Shown: positions 37,377 through 47,933 of the stretch, piece after piece
Layout: every line of letters starts with the position of its first letter
Position numbering within the stretch: position 1 is the stretch's first letter
Origin: Pigoraptor vietnamica
Taxonomy: Eukaryota; Opisthokonta; Filasterea
Assembly: GCA_943704525.1 (NCBI GenBank)
Contig: CALSCQ010001242.1
Span: 1-64,000, forward strand
Reading direction: 5' to 3'
Length of the DNA stretch: 64,000 nucleotides
Translations under genes and position numbers: made by a program
The notes under the pieces: generated by a model
What the model saw: the letters and a program-made list of their open reading frames with translations, nothing else
The model's database searches: none
What the model was told of the DNA's origin: nothing

Positions 37377-37766
37377 GTTGCTCTATGTGCCGCCGCACAC
37401 GCGGCGAAGCGCTCGAATGACCCGCAGAAACAAGTTGCCCCGCGAGAGGGCCGCCCGCTTTGCACACTTAACGACGCGACGCGCGCGACTGCCGCCTCAT
37501 TTTTCGTCCCCACCGTGCCGCTATCACACTGCCGTTCCAGTCGCCGCTCGCCAACGAACCAATAGACAAGGCAAGCAAGGAATAACGGTGCTGCCAGAAC
37601 AACGAACGCACACTTCGACAGCGACAACGAGAGTGAGACGCAGCGCGTTGAAGCGAGGATGGAGCGGCGAAATCTCTTGACGTTTTCTCAGAAGCACAAC
37701 AGCTTGACGCCGCGCCCTATATCCCCCGATTAATTTGGAGAAGTACGGCCAAAATGACCCGAAAGT
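37377..37766. promoter_or_regulatory. Shared promoter region, cyclase / SLOG-like gene
   Basis: 390 bp between divergent ATGs. A T/A-richer patch, CCTATATCCCCCGATTAAT, lies about 50 bp before the plus-strand ATG (near 37716). Nothing else recognised. Confidence 0.4.
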
Positions 37767-38680
37767 ATGCCTTGTTTCAATTTGACGTTACCAACGCAAT
37801 TCAGGATCTCCATGGAAACACCAAGGGCAGGCGACGGAAAATGCGCCACAGCCATCGTAAAAGCGTTTTTCCGATTAGCCCAAACGCAGGCGATTATCGA
37901 GGACGACGAGACCATTTCCCCCCGTCTGCTGATCTCTCTCCACGAAATGGACTTCAGCGACGACAGCGACCTCTTGGGTTCAGCGGCTGCGCTCGATTGT
38001 CTCTTTGCGGCGGAACGAAGTCTCGAGGGCAGCGGAACATGCCGCGTTCTCACACGCGCAACCCTCTACAGTGGGGGCGCCTCAGGGGCGGACTACGAGT
38101 GGGATGCCCAAGCGTCTCGCGCTGGTCACAATGTGAAGATTATGAGCTTTTGTGGGCACAGCGCTCAGCGCCACTCAATGGCCGAAGTTGTGCGGCTGAG
38201 CGAGGAGGAATTGGCAAGTGTGGACGTGCACTTGCGTGCGGCATCCAAGTGTTTGAAGCGCCCGTTGTCATCGGACGCTTACGTGCGAAACCTCTTGCGG
38301 CGCAACTGGTTTCAAATTGCGAACGTGGATGCCGTGTATGCTGTTGGCAGCTTCGAGAAAGTGCCCAAGTCGCGGCTTTTAATTGACGGTGGCACGGCGT
38401 GGGCCTGCGAGATGTTTGTGCAGCGGCAATTGCGGGCGCAAAACGCACTCTCACTTCCACACACGAGCGCGAAATTGGCTCTAAAAATCTCTTCCTCTTT
38501 TGCCAAGACACGAGCGAGTGGCTTCAATGCGTTATTAGCGCGCAATGTGGTAAGTGCACGTGGGCGTCGCTTCCAGACGGCCCGCCAAGACCGACCGGCG
38601 CTTATGCTGGCATTGGGACTCGTGCGCTGAACAGCGCAGGAAGGGACGCCATTCGCGCTCTGTTTGCGCAGCCGCATTAA
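37767..38680 (+). CDS. SLOG/Rossmann-like nucleotide-binding protein with a frameshift
   Basis: The first frame (37767 to ~38480) encodes TLYSGGASGADYEWDAQASR, AGHNVKIMSFCGH, YVRNLLRRNWFQI, VDAVYAVGSF and IDGGTAWACEMFVQRQL. The GG-x-x-GAD and later GGT-x-W-A-x-x-M-F motifs, with an internal VYAVG strand, fit SLOG/LOG/DprA-like Rossmann folds that bind nucleotides or sugar-nucleotide ligands. The continuation KNLFLFCQDTSEWLQC, then PTGAYAGIGTRALN and RDAIRALF, lies in the -1 frame and ends at 38680. The switch falls between 38449 and 38490, near AAAAA, with no GT-AG pair available. Either the gene is broken, frameshifting occurs, or the assembly lost one base. The ATG at 37767 is the first in frame. 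The ligand is unknown. Confidence 0.65.
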
Positions 38681-38801
38681 ATTGTGTGCAAAACTAAACG
38701 CCGCTTCGAAGTTACGAATGGTTTGCCATGTGATGAATTCAACGTATGATTAGTCACACGCCAAAGACATAAGATCACAGCGGCGAGCAAGGCCCTTTTA
38801 C

Positions 38802-40649
38802 TTAGTCGAACGGTATCATGTTGCGCCGCTGCTTGCTATCCATCGCCGCAACCGCCGACGGGACGCGCGGCACGCAGCACTGCGGCATCACATCCGTCAT
38901 AACGGCCCCGCCCGGCCCGCGCGGAATCGGCGCCTGCCCGCCGTGCGAGTGCCCATGTCCGTGCGCGGCCCCCTCGTGCTCGCCGCCGCACACGTCGCCA
39001 TCGCCGTCGCCGTCGCCTTCCTCGGCGTCCGATTCAAAGTGAAAGAGGGAGCCGAAGAGGAGGTGCTGCACGATCGGCCGCTTCGAGAGGACGTCGGCCT
39101 TGTACATCTTGATCATGCCCTCATACACCTTGCGCCACGTCTTGGCGCCGCTGATGTCGTTGAGCAGAGGCGAGTGCCACGGGAGGCTGCCCGTCTTCAC
39201 CTGGAGAGAGAGGAAGAGTTTTTTGAGAGTGAGAGACCGTCTTGCTTGCACATATAATCGTTGGCTTTGTGAGGTGACGGCGCACGAAAGCAGAAGAAGA
39301 CTCCCTCCCCACCTGATTGATAAACTGGATGCAGCCGAGGTACATGTACTGCTGCGCAAAGCCAGCGACGGTCTCCTCGTTGTGAATCGACTTCGGCCGC
39401 ATGTGCGGGTGGTCTGTTGAAGAGACGGAGTGAGAAACGTGTGCGTGCGTGTGACTAAGTGTGCATGCGCGCGTGAGTGCCTGTGTCGTATGCGACCACA
39501 GCAATACCACCAACACGCACCGACAAGCTGCGCCGCGCCCCATAGAAACGGAAGGAAGTGATAGTCGTCCAGTCCCCACACGCCGTGCGAGCCCGCAGGC
39601 TCAAGCCAGTACGTGAGTTGCAGGTTGCGCATCAGCTTGAGATACCTGCGCATAAACGAGCGCTGTAAGAGAATAGGCGGACGACGCGAGTCTCGACAGG
39701 GATGCCCCAAAGAGTGAAGTGAAGTACACGAGCATGAGACACGGCTGTCCACGGTACACACACGCGACACACACTCACTCACGCTCTCACTCACCGGTTG
39801 AACACGCGAAGCACGAGCGCGGGGTAGTCCTCCGCCGACACTTTGCCGATGCGCTCAAAGCAATACCTGCATCAAAACACACAAAAGGAATAATGAGAAC
39901 ACATAGAGAATTCCAATTAGACGCACCAAAGCGCGAGGTTCAGTACGTCCAAATGCACCCAGGCAGAAGAATAGTAAGCCAGGGAAAAGTGCGCGCGGGT
40001 CAACGTACATCCACACGCAAAAATGAAGCTCGTGGCCCGTGCCGTAGTCGATGCGCTGGAAATCTCCAAAACACGTCGTGAAATACGTGCGAAACTCCAC
40101 AACGGCCTCCGCGGGAACAAGACCTCCCATGATGTCATCAACCGTCTGCGCGCACACGCACACACACGCACACACAAAGCGATACGTGGGTTAAGGTTCG
40201 CCTGACCACGCAACATCGAAGATCGCGAACGGCCAACCCACGTCTTGTACTTTGGTGAGCCACGTGCGGAACGCGGGATTCCCAAAGCGGCTTTTGTGGT
40301 CTGTGACGGGCGGGATCTCCTTGACGTAGTCATCGACACGAGACAGCGCATCGCACATCCCCTGAACGACCTACCAAGGCAAAAGCGGGATGCGCGCATG
40401 AAATGAGACGTGCGACCATTGGGACGATGGAGGCGAATACGACCCTTCCACAACATACGAACGTGCTCATGGGCACACTGGTGCAACCCTCACTGGAGAG
40501 ACATGAATGTTGTCTGTGATCTTCTTGCCAATTACGCTCTCGCCGAGCCGTGTCACAAACGAAACAAGCGACTCGCACGCGTCGGATTTGAGGAACGACT
40601 TGACATCGGCGGGAGTGAAGATCTCGTGCATTGGCTGCTCGTACGCCAT
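38802..40649 (-). CDS. PTPA: PP2A phosphatase activator (peptidyl-prolyl isomerase PTPA)
   Basis: Seven exons: 40649-40503, 40370-40251, 40145-40009, 39866-39795, 39645-39521, 39413-39313, 39200-38802; 366 residues. PTPA loads metal into and activates the PP2A catalytic subunit. Family blocks in order: DHKSRFGNPAFRTW, FQRIDYGTGHELHF, RVFNRYLKLMRNLQLTY, LEPAGSHGVWGLDDYHFLPF, WGAAQL, DHPHMRPKSIH, and KMYKADVLSKRPIVQHLLFG. The core ends there; the remaining ~60 residues are an added tail with an acidic Gly/Asp run and a His/Gly run (AAHGHGHSHGG). All six introns are GT-AG and phase-consistent. Confidence 0.95.
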
Positions 40650-41144
40650 CTTCGACCTTGAGTGGCTCACACGCACACGCACACACAGTAGCACTCGTTG
40701 CCTGGCCACGCAGACGCACTCACTCTCTATGCTCTTATGGCACGTGTGTCTGCTTTTCGGCGGCGAAGGTCAACGACTCTGAGAAGTCGTTTGCCAGTGG
40801 TTTCACACAGAACGGACATCGTCAACACAAATTGACGTGCCTGAGATATTTTAGGGAAATTCTTAAGACTTTTCAATTTGATGGCACCCTCACAGTCCGT
40901 ACTCTGATCGGTGTCCACATGTGCATGACTCACCCATCTCGCTCGGCACACTGACACTTCTCTTCGGCTGTTTACAACTTTCGTAAGCAAGACCGCCTCA
41001 TTTTCCTTCCGATCTGCTTAACCCGTCTCGTTATTGTCGTTGTTTGAGGACAGGAAGAGCCCCTGTGGAGTTCAGCTGGTTTTTTACTCTGCGTGCATCT
41101 CAGCTCCCTTTGGATTCGTCGATCTCGGTGCTAAAGTGCCAACC
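40650..41144. promoter_or_regulatory. Shared promoter region, PTPA / HIG1 gene
   Basis: 495 bp between divergent ATGs, with an A/T-richer centre (about 40846-40885). No motif I can name with confidence. Confidence 0.4.
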
Positions 41145-41535
41145 ATGGCGTCGGAGGACAAAAAGCCGCGCCCGACATTTGAGTACCAAACAGAGCCGTT
41201 TCTCGACAAGCTCGACAGAAAGTTCCGGGAGAATCCCTTTGTGCCAGTAGGTGCGTTGCGTCTTTGCGCCCGTGTGCCACCGTCTCCACGCTGATCATCG
41301 CTGCGCAGGCCTCGTCGTCACTCTCACCACGCTTTTCCTCGGTCTCCGTGCGATGAAGCGCAACGACAAGTACGCGTCGCAGGTGCTGATGCGCGCCCGT
41401 GTGGTTGCTCAGGGACTCACTGTCGGAGCGGCCGTGCTAGGCATGATCTACTATCCCACGAGTCGCCTCCGCAACAAGCAGAACCCCGACGCCCAATCGC
41501 GCATGTCGGGTGGCGACATTGATGCGCCTAAGTGA
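41145..41535 (+). CDS. HIG1-domain (HIGD/Rcf1-type) respiratory supercomplex factor
   Basis: Two exons, 41145-41250 and 41309-41535, give 110 residues. The HIG1 domain starts at FRENPFVPVGLVVTLTTLF and continues with the conserved charged turn QVLMRARVVAQGLTVGAAVL, the R-x-x-x-A-Q-G pattern typical of the family, making a two-helix hairpin. HIG1 proteins sit in the mitochondrial inner membrane and stabilise complex III-IV supercomplexes. The short polar C-terminus resembles HIGD2 more than HIGD1, but I would not fix the subtype. Confidence 0.9.
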
Positions 41536-41671
41536 AGGGCTGCGTGCGTTATGCGTGCGTGCGTGCGTGTCCTCGTGCTGCAAGACTTTGTACATTATCA
41601 CTCTGGCAAGGGACTATGTTTCGGTTGCTCTTTCAAACTTGTTTCCATTATTTTTTTCATTTGTTTGGACG
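41536..41671. other. Convergent spacer HIG1 / DDRGK1
   Basis: 136 bp between stop codons on opposite strands, with a T-run near 41650. The 3'UTRs probably overlap. Confidence 0.5.
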
Positions 41672-43170
41672 CTATCCCTGCTGTTGTACGAGCGACGGCG
41701 CCTGCACCGTCGTGGATCCCGCGAGGTTGATGAGCCGGTTGCTTGCGTCCGCAATGTCAGAGATGGCCACGCGGCCGTTCTGGCGGATGAATTTGGCAAC
41801 GGCCTCGAGCTCCTCCATCGACACGTGGATGAACTTGCCTCGGTCGTCCGTCACGCCAGTAATCCGACCCATTTCTTCGAGCGCGCGGAGTCGATTGATC
41901 GCGTCCTACAGTGGGCGAGAGAGTGTGTGTGTGAGGGAGACGCGAACGACAAGCAGACACAAGGAGTAGGACACGGGCGTACAAGGCAAAGAAGAGCTCT
42001 CCCACACACCTGTGTCCTCAGCTTAAAGTGAGCCGCCAAATCCTCAAGAAGAACGACCTTCTTGTTCTGCAGCGAACACAATGTCAGGGAAGTAGAAGCA
42101 GGCAAGTGCAATTCTACTGCGCACGATGCCCAGCACGCGAGACAAAGCAAACACACTCACTTTGACGTAGTCGACAAAGTCTTGGAGAAGAGACTGCGAT
42201 TCGGCCATGATCTCCTGCTCGCCGCTCCCCGCGTCCTCCACCGTGAACGCCGCCTTGAGCTTCTGGTACTCTTCCTCCTCCTGCCGCGCTATCTCTTCCA
42301 GGCGCTTCTTCTCTGCCTCGGCCTATTGCGCGCGTGCGTGCGCGCGAGTGTGCGTCCGTGTGAGCGTGCGTGCGTGCGTGAGTGCGTGCGAAGTCAAAAC
42401 GTAATTGAGCGGGAATGAAAGGCAGACAGCCAAAACCACACACCCCACATGCAAGGGCACACGCGCACCTCCGCGTCCTTGATAGCCTTCTCCTCCGCCT
42501 CCTTCTTCTTTCGCTCCTCTTCTAGCAGAGCGTCGCGTCGCTTCTTGTCCTCGCGCTGTGCCTCGAGCATCTAATGGATCGTACGGCCGTGAGCAGTCAA
42601 GCGCAATCGACACCAACAAGCGATCCGTTCCTCTATCATTCACGAGCCACGCACCTCCCGTTGCGCCCTCTTCTCCTCCTTCGCAGCCAACTTGGCAGCC
42701 TTCTTCGTGCCAATCTTCTTCCCCAAATCCTCCTCCTCTCCTTCATCATCCTCGCCCTCATGCACGGCCGCAGCCACATTGCGCGGCTCCGCTGGCTCCG
42801 CTGCTACCGGGACTTCTCAGTGCCAATTTTTGTGTGACCCAATTGCACAGTTTGAACGTCGACACACACCTTCATCGGCGCGACGCTGAGCGGCATTACG
42901 CAGGCGATTGCGGGCAGTACGAGGCCGTCGAGCGCCCCCGACCTGCACATCCTCTTCATTCCCTATTGTCGCCGCGAAATTAACACACAGCCACGTGCAA
43001 AAAACGGAGATTGCGATAGACGCCCATGCATCCACGGCCCACGCACCTTCTCGCTCCGGGTTCACCGGCAGTGCATCTTTCTGTGCGGATTTCTTGTTCA
43101 GCACACTCAGGACGACAATGACGACGAACACAACGGCCGCTGCGGCGAGATAGAGATACGCCGCGGCCAT
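41672..43170 (-). CDS. DDRGK1: DDRGK domain protein, UFMylation E3 adaptor
   Basis: Seven exons: 43170-43047, 42962-42870, 42800-42655, 42570-42469, 42322-42161, 42066-42010, 41905-41672; 305 residues (human 314). It starts with a signal-anchor helix ([16 protein letters not shown]), then a basic Arg-rich part, an acidic [11 protein letters not shown] run and a long Glu/Lys/Arg coiled coil. The C-terminal winged-helix/PCI-like part carries [37 protein letters not shown] with the family-naming DDRGK, and [23 protein letters not shown]1 holds UFL1 at the ER to modify ribosomes, so the UFM1 pathway should exist in this organism. Two acceptors end in TAG rather than CAG. Confidence 0.95.
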
Positions 43171-43658
43171 GGTCCCGTTTGGCTCGCGACAGCCACCCAC
43201 AGCGTTGTCGATGGAGGCACAATTGAGGCAGACCACAAGTGAGGGGACGAATAGAGACGCTCGAAAGGTCGACACTTCGCGATGACGGCTGACTTTTCGT
43301 CTTGAACCAGCCGTGCCGGCGTCAAACGTGCAAAAACGGTCCCACTTTTCCGACATCTGACGAACCGATGTTACCGGAACGTAAAATGTGGTAACAACAA
43401 TTTACCGAAGTTTCGGCATAATTTCGTTAGTAACATGGCTGACACCCATACCAACCGACAATAAACACTCGGCTTCCTTCTTTTTTGCCGGGTGGCGCCA
43501 GACTCCCGCATTGTGTTGCGTAGGCCCGCGCGCCAGTTGTCGCCGCGAATCCGATCGGCTCGGCGCAGATGGCGCAGGGCACGCGCGACACGCAGACGCG
43601 CACCCGCGCGCACACGTCCTCGCTCTGAAAAACACCTCGCGCCGTCTGGCGATTGAGG
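43171..43658. promoter_or_regulatory. Shared promoter region, DDRGK1 / family X polymerase
   Basis: 488 bp between divergent ATGs, with an A/T-rich patch around 43375-43440. No clear motif. The polymerase could start further upstream if an exon is missed. Confidence 0.4.
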
Positions 43659-45933
43659 ATGGCGACCCCTTCGCCAAGCCGTCCACTTCCGCCGTCCATG
43701 TCCGCATCGCCGCGTTCATCCCCGCTCAAGTCGTCGCCCAGAAAGAGGGGCGCCGAGTCCCCTCTGAGCGAGTCGGCGCTGTTCCTGCGCGGCATTGTCA
43801 TCAGCGTGGCCCCCAAGGGAGTGCCCTTCGCACAGGCGGCCGTCTTCGAGCGCCAGTGCGCGAAGTTTGGGGGTGTTGCATCGCGGGGGCTCACAGGGCC
43901 GCACGTGACGCATGTGATTGGGGACGCAACGTGGTCGATCCAGCGGGTCAAAGACTCTTACGGGGCGAAGGCCGGCGATTTGCCCGCGACCGCGCGATTC
44001 CTGTCGACTTCGTGGCTCATCGACTCGCTTGCGCAGCGCACGCTTGCGAACGAGGCGCCATATGCGCTATTGGCGTCCACTCTCCAGGATGGAAAGCGTT
44101 TGCTTCACGGGCCGGTGAGTGCGATCAGTGCCGGTAGCGCGTTCGATGCCAGTGATTGAGAAAGACTTGTCCCAAAGCACACTGTGGCATGTGGTAATTC
44201 CCGTCGCTTTCAGGACACGACGACGTCGCAGTCCTCCCAGGAGGACCAGCGCGCGTCGGGCGGCCTCGCAAGGGGGGCATTCTCCATTCCGGAGTACGAG
44301 TGCATGCGCGTGAGCCGTCTGGACACGCCGGTCGCCAACAGGGGCCTCGTCGCCGAGCTCGAAAAGCTGGAGCAGTACTACGGGGACACGGGCGATTCAA
44401 TGCGTGCGCTCTCGTATCACCACGCGATACAGTCGATTAAACAGTGCCCCGTGAAGCTGCAGTCCGGGCGCGAGGCCAAGCAGCTCCCCTTCGTGAGCGA
44501 CAAGACGGCGATGCTCGTGCAGGAGTACCTCGACACGGGACGCATCTCAAAGGCCGATTCGCTGTACAACAGCGAGTACGGGCGAACCATGCGGCTGTTC
44601 TGTAAGGTGTACGGCGTAGGTCCGCGGCTTGCGGACAAGTGGTACCACAAGGGGTATCGCGCTCTGCACGAAGTCGCGGCGAAAGAGCCGCTTACGGACG
44701 TGCAGCGGGTGAGTGCCTTATGCAAACTCTAACGCGCCTGCGAACGGTGCACGCAGGAGGCGAAGAGCACGTGATAACAACGACCCCAAACGCTGCAGAT
44801 TGGCATAGAGCTGTTCGATGACTTCGAGCAGCGCATTCCGCGGTCGGAGGTGAAGCGTTCGTCTGTCTGTCATGTTGCGTGTGTGCTGTACGCGCGTTCG
44901 CGTGCGCCATGTGCGACTCGTGGACCGGACACACGCGACTTCTATGTAGTTGTTAGAGTTTGACGCTGTCGTCGCAATAACACTCGCTTTTCCTTTGCGC
45001 ACGTGGTGTGTCGGCAGGTGCAAGAATTTGAGCGCATTTTCCGCGAGCACGCCGACCGGATCGACCCGCGCATCATGCACGTGATCTGCGGCGGATACCG
45101 TCGCGGGAAGGAGTTCAGCGGCGACATTGACATTATTGCAACGCACCCAGAGCTGGGAAAGGAGGAGTGCCTCGTGGACAGGCTCGTGGATTCGCTGCGT
45201 CGCGACGGCATCCTCACGCACCAGCTCCAGTTGCACACGAGGGTATGAGCGGGAGTGGCATGTGCGTGTGCATGCACGTAACTTTGCTCGTGCTCACAAC
45301 TGCGGTTACTCTGCGCAGTGCACCGGCCCACAGAAGGAGCCCGAGCTCATGCGGATGGCCGCGATGGCCCAAAGTCACGCGAACAAGTTTGACAGCCACG
45401 AAAAGCTCCTGGGGTGCGTTTGTGTCTTCTCTGTGACTCGCCTAGCGTGCATTGAAACTTCCGTTGCAACTGAGTTAGCAAACACGCAATGGGGCTAAGC
45501 TGACTCTCGCCCTTGTGTGACACAGTGTGTACAAGCTACCGGGACGCCCGTACCGGCGCGTGGACATTATCGTCCCGCCCATCACCGAATGGGGTGAGTG
45601 GCAGTGTTCGCGTTGTATGCATCGTGTGCAGAGCTTCATACGTTGCTTCTCACACTCCATGTCCCATAGCATTCTGCGTGCTCGGGTGGACGGGTTCGCA
45701 ACACTTTGAGAGGTGCGTTCATTGCGTGCGGCACTCTCTAGCCAAACACAGAACCTCTCACATACACACCGCACAGGTCCATCCGAGATCTTGCCAAGAA
45801 GAGGGGCTTCCACCTCAGCTCGCACGGCCTGGAGCGCCTCGCGAACGGCGAGTTCATATCGTGTGCGACAGAGCGCGAAATCTTCGACGCGATTGGTCTC
45901 GAGTACCGCGAGCCGGAGGAGCGCAACTGCTGA
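43659..45933 (+). CDS. Family X DNA polymerase (Pol lambda/mu type) with BRCT
   Basis: Eight exons: 43659-44114, 44214-44708, 44799-44849, 45018-45242, 45319-45413, 45526-45593, 45670-45712, 45777-45933; 529 residues. An N-terminal BRCT domain (~residues 40-135, LFLRGIVISVAP, WLIDSLAQR) is followed by the 8-kDa and fingers regions (RALSYHHAIQSIK, FCKVYGVGPRLADKWY with a helix-hairpin-helix). Palm motifs: CGGYRRGKEFSGDIDIIATH (two catalytic Asp) and RRVDIIVPP (third Asp). The thumb motif is GWTGSQHFERSIRDLA. These enzymes fill gaps in non-homologous end joining and base-excision repair. The steric-gate position reads Gly-Trp as in Pol mu/TdT, while the first palm motif reads GDID, closer to Pol lambda, so I leave the subtype open. 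Confidence 0.92.
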
Positions 45934-45961
45934 CGTACCTCGAATCGGCGCAACTGCTGAC
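45921..45961. repeat. Short direct repeat over the polymerase stop codon
   Basis: GCGCAACTGCTGAC occurs at 45921-45934 (containing the final codons and stop) and again at 45948-45961, 27 bp apart. Confidence 0.8.
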
Positions 45962-46110
45962 CATGTCACAGCCCTCGCTCGAATGGGCGGGACTGTGACG
46001 TCGGATCCCACGCGCTGCCATAGGGCTGGCGACGCAGTGGTTTAGGCACGCAAGGGCAAATCTTGCGTCGAGTCGACGTTATTGGTGTTGTAATGGGTGG
46101 GACAGACCCC

Positions 46111-47933
46111 TTACGCCTTGTCAACGACGTGCCCCTTGCTCTCCGCGTACGTCGAGAGCTCCCCGAAGTTGAAGCCCGTCCCCGGCACAATCGCCAGCTT
46201 CCCCGCGGGTGGTTTCACGAGCGTCCACTGGACAGAGAGGCGGCGTCGTGCGCTGCTCGCGCTGGCCGTGGACGCAGAGGGCGCCCTCGTCACGTGTCCG
46301 TCGGCGGATGTGATGAGCTCGAGGACGTTGGCGTTGGAGCGCTCGGAATGCGCGACAAGGACGACGGCGAGCGAGGAGAGCGTCGCGTGACGCATGACGG
46401 CATCCCGCAGCGACGCGCCGAAATCGGCAAAGTGAATGACGCTCAGCTGGCGCAGCCTGCGACCGCACACAACTTAGCGATGTGCAACAAACAAACAAAC
46501 AAACCGGTCCGTCTCCAAATGTCGTGGGAATGAAACAGAGACGAAAATGCAGCAAAGTCTCTTAGCGATGTTGCAGCCGCCCTGCCCAACCCACTTGGCC
46601 AGCCTCGACAGCGCTTCGGCCAGACGTCCGTCGGCGCCTTCGCCGCCGAGCCCAAGCGTGAGCGAACGCAGCTCGGAGAACGAGGCGAGCATGCCATACT
46701 GTTTGTCGCCCCAGCCCTCGGCGGGAATGTCCAAATCACGCAACGATCGCAGCCGCTCGAGACACAGCAGTTCGGCGGGTGGCGCGGCACACCCTACCAG
46801 GTGCTGCGATTGGGGAATGGAAAGGGTTCATAAAGCGCACAATGGGAGTCGTCCGCATGCGACGGCCACGCACCAGCGACTCGAGATTTGTGAGCGAGGC
46901 GATTGCCTCGAGTCCGTGGAGGTCGCCGCGGAGTGAGAACACGGAGGGATAGTACGTGCCGCTCCTCAAGCGCAGCGTGCGAAGGGCCTTGGCCGGCGCA
47001 AAGCAGCCGTAATCAAGCCACCCGCCCGACCGCGACCATCGCGTCCCAAACTCGATGCCGTTCACGACGATCGAAGAGGCGTTCGCCAACAATGCCGGCG
47101 CAAGAGACTCCAGGACGCCCGCGGGGATGGCCACAAACGCAATGTCGCGCAGGCACTCGAGTCGATCGAGCGCGAGGAGGGCGCCGCGCCAGTATGTCTC
47201 TCGCTGTCGCACGTTCGCACGTAACGGTGGGCCAAGACGGAGACGGACGCAAGGGGCACATCGCGCCACCATGGCATCCCAGTCGCTGACATGGAAATGC
47301 GTGAGGTCGACTCTCCGCCACTGCAAGTAACAAAAGCGTCAACACGTTGCGACAACAGCGCCAACCAACGACAGAGAGGACAGCGCCAACGAAACGACAG
47401 AGAGGGAGTGCCAGCCCACACGCACCAGGACAGCGCCAACCAACGACAGAGAGGGAGTGCCAGCCCACGCACCAGGACAGCGCCAACCAACGACAGAGAG
47501 GGAGTGCCAGCCCACACGCACCAGGACAGCGCCAACCAACGACAGAGAGGGAGTGCCAGCCCACACGCACCAGGGACTTCTGAGAGGCGATATTGTGCCA
47601 CGTGCGACACACGCGCGCCGCGGCACTGAGGCTGCGCACGTCGAGAAAGCCGAATGCAATCGTTGTGCAGTCCCAGCCGATGGCGAACACCGGCGCAGGC
47701 CCTCCCTCACTCTCGGCGCGTGTGGTTCGTTGGAGAGTCGCGTGCGCAGCGGGCGCGTGTGCATGCATTCTTGGAGTGTGTGGTGTGTGCGTGCGTGTGG
47801 AGTTTGCGTGTTTCGCAGGAGTGCGAGCGAGCTCCGCGTGTGCCTGCGCGTCGGCGGCGAGCTTGGCGCGCGACCGAGTGGCCCTGAGCGACATGCCCAC
47901 ACACAGCAGAAGACCGTCACGGGACCGTGGCAT
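46111..47933 (-). CDS. F-box / leucine-rich-repeat protein
   Basis: Four exons: 47933-47571, 47320-46874, 46803-46595, 46456-46111; about 454 residues from the ATG at 47933 (an ATG at 47894 is also possible). After a Ala/His/Thr-rich head, exon 1 ends with an F-box-like helix run, TTIAFGFLDVRSLSAAARVC then RTWHNIA, the motif that docks SKP1 in SCF ubiquitin ligases. Exons 2-4 carry irregular LRRs: LRDIAFVAIPAGVLESLA, ALRTLRLRSG, NLESLHLVG, ELRSLTLGLGG, LRQLSVIHF. Substrate is unknown. Phase only works if exon 3 ends at AA|GTGGGT. Intron 1 is a minisatellite whose unit includes the exon 1 donor sequence. Confidence 0.72.
47358..47575. repeat. ~49-bp minisatellite in F-box gene intron 1
   Basis: About four to five tandem copies (starts near 47358, 47383, 47433, 47480, 47529; spacing 47-50 bp) of a unit beginning GCGCCAACCAACGACAGAGA and ending CCACACGCACCAGGACA. 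It produces repetitive shadow frames on both strands. It is not a CRISPR array because there are no spacers. Confidence 0.92.

Noticed and set aside
47358-47575. Possible CRISPR array
   Set aside because: The repeats are directly tandem with no unique spacers, and the DNA is eukaryotic. It is a minisatellite in an intron.
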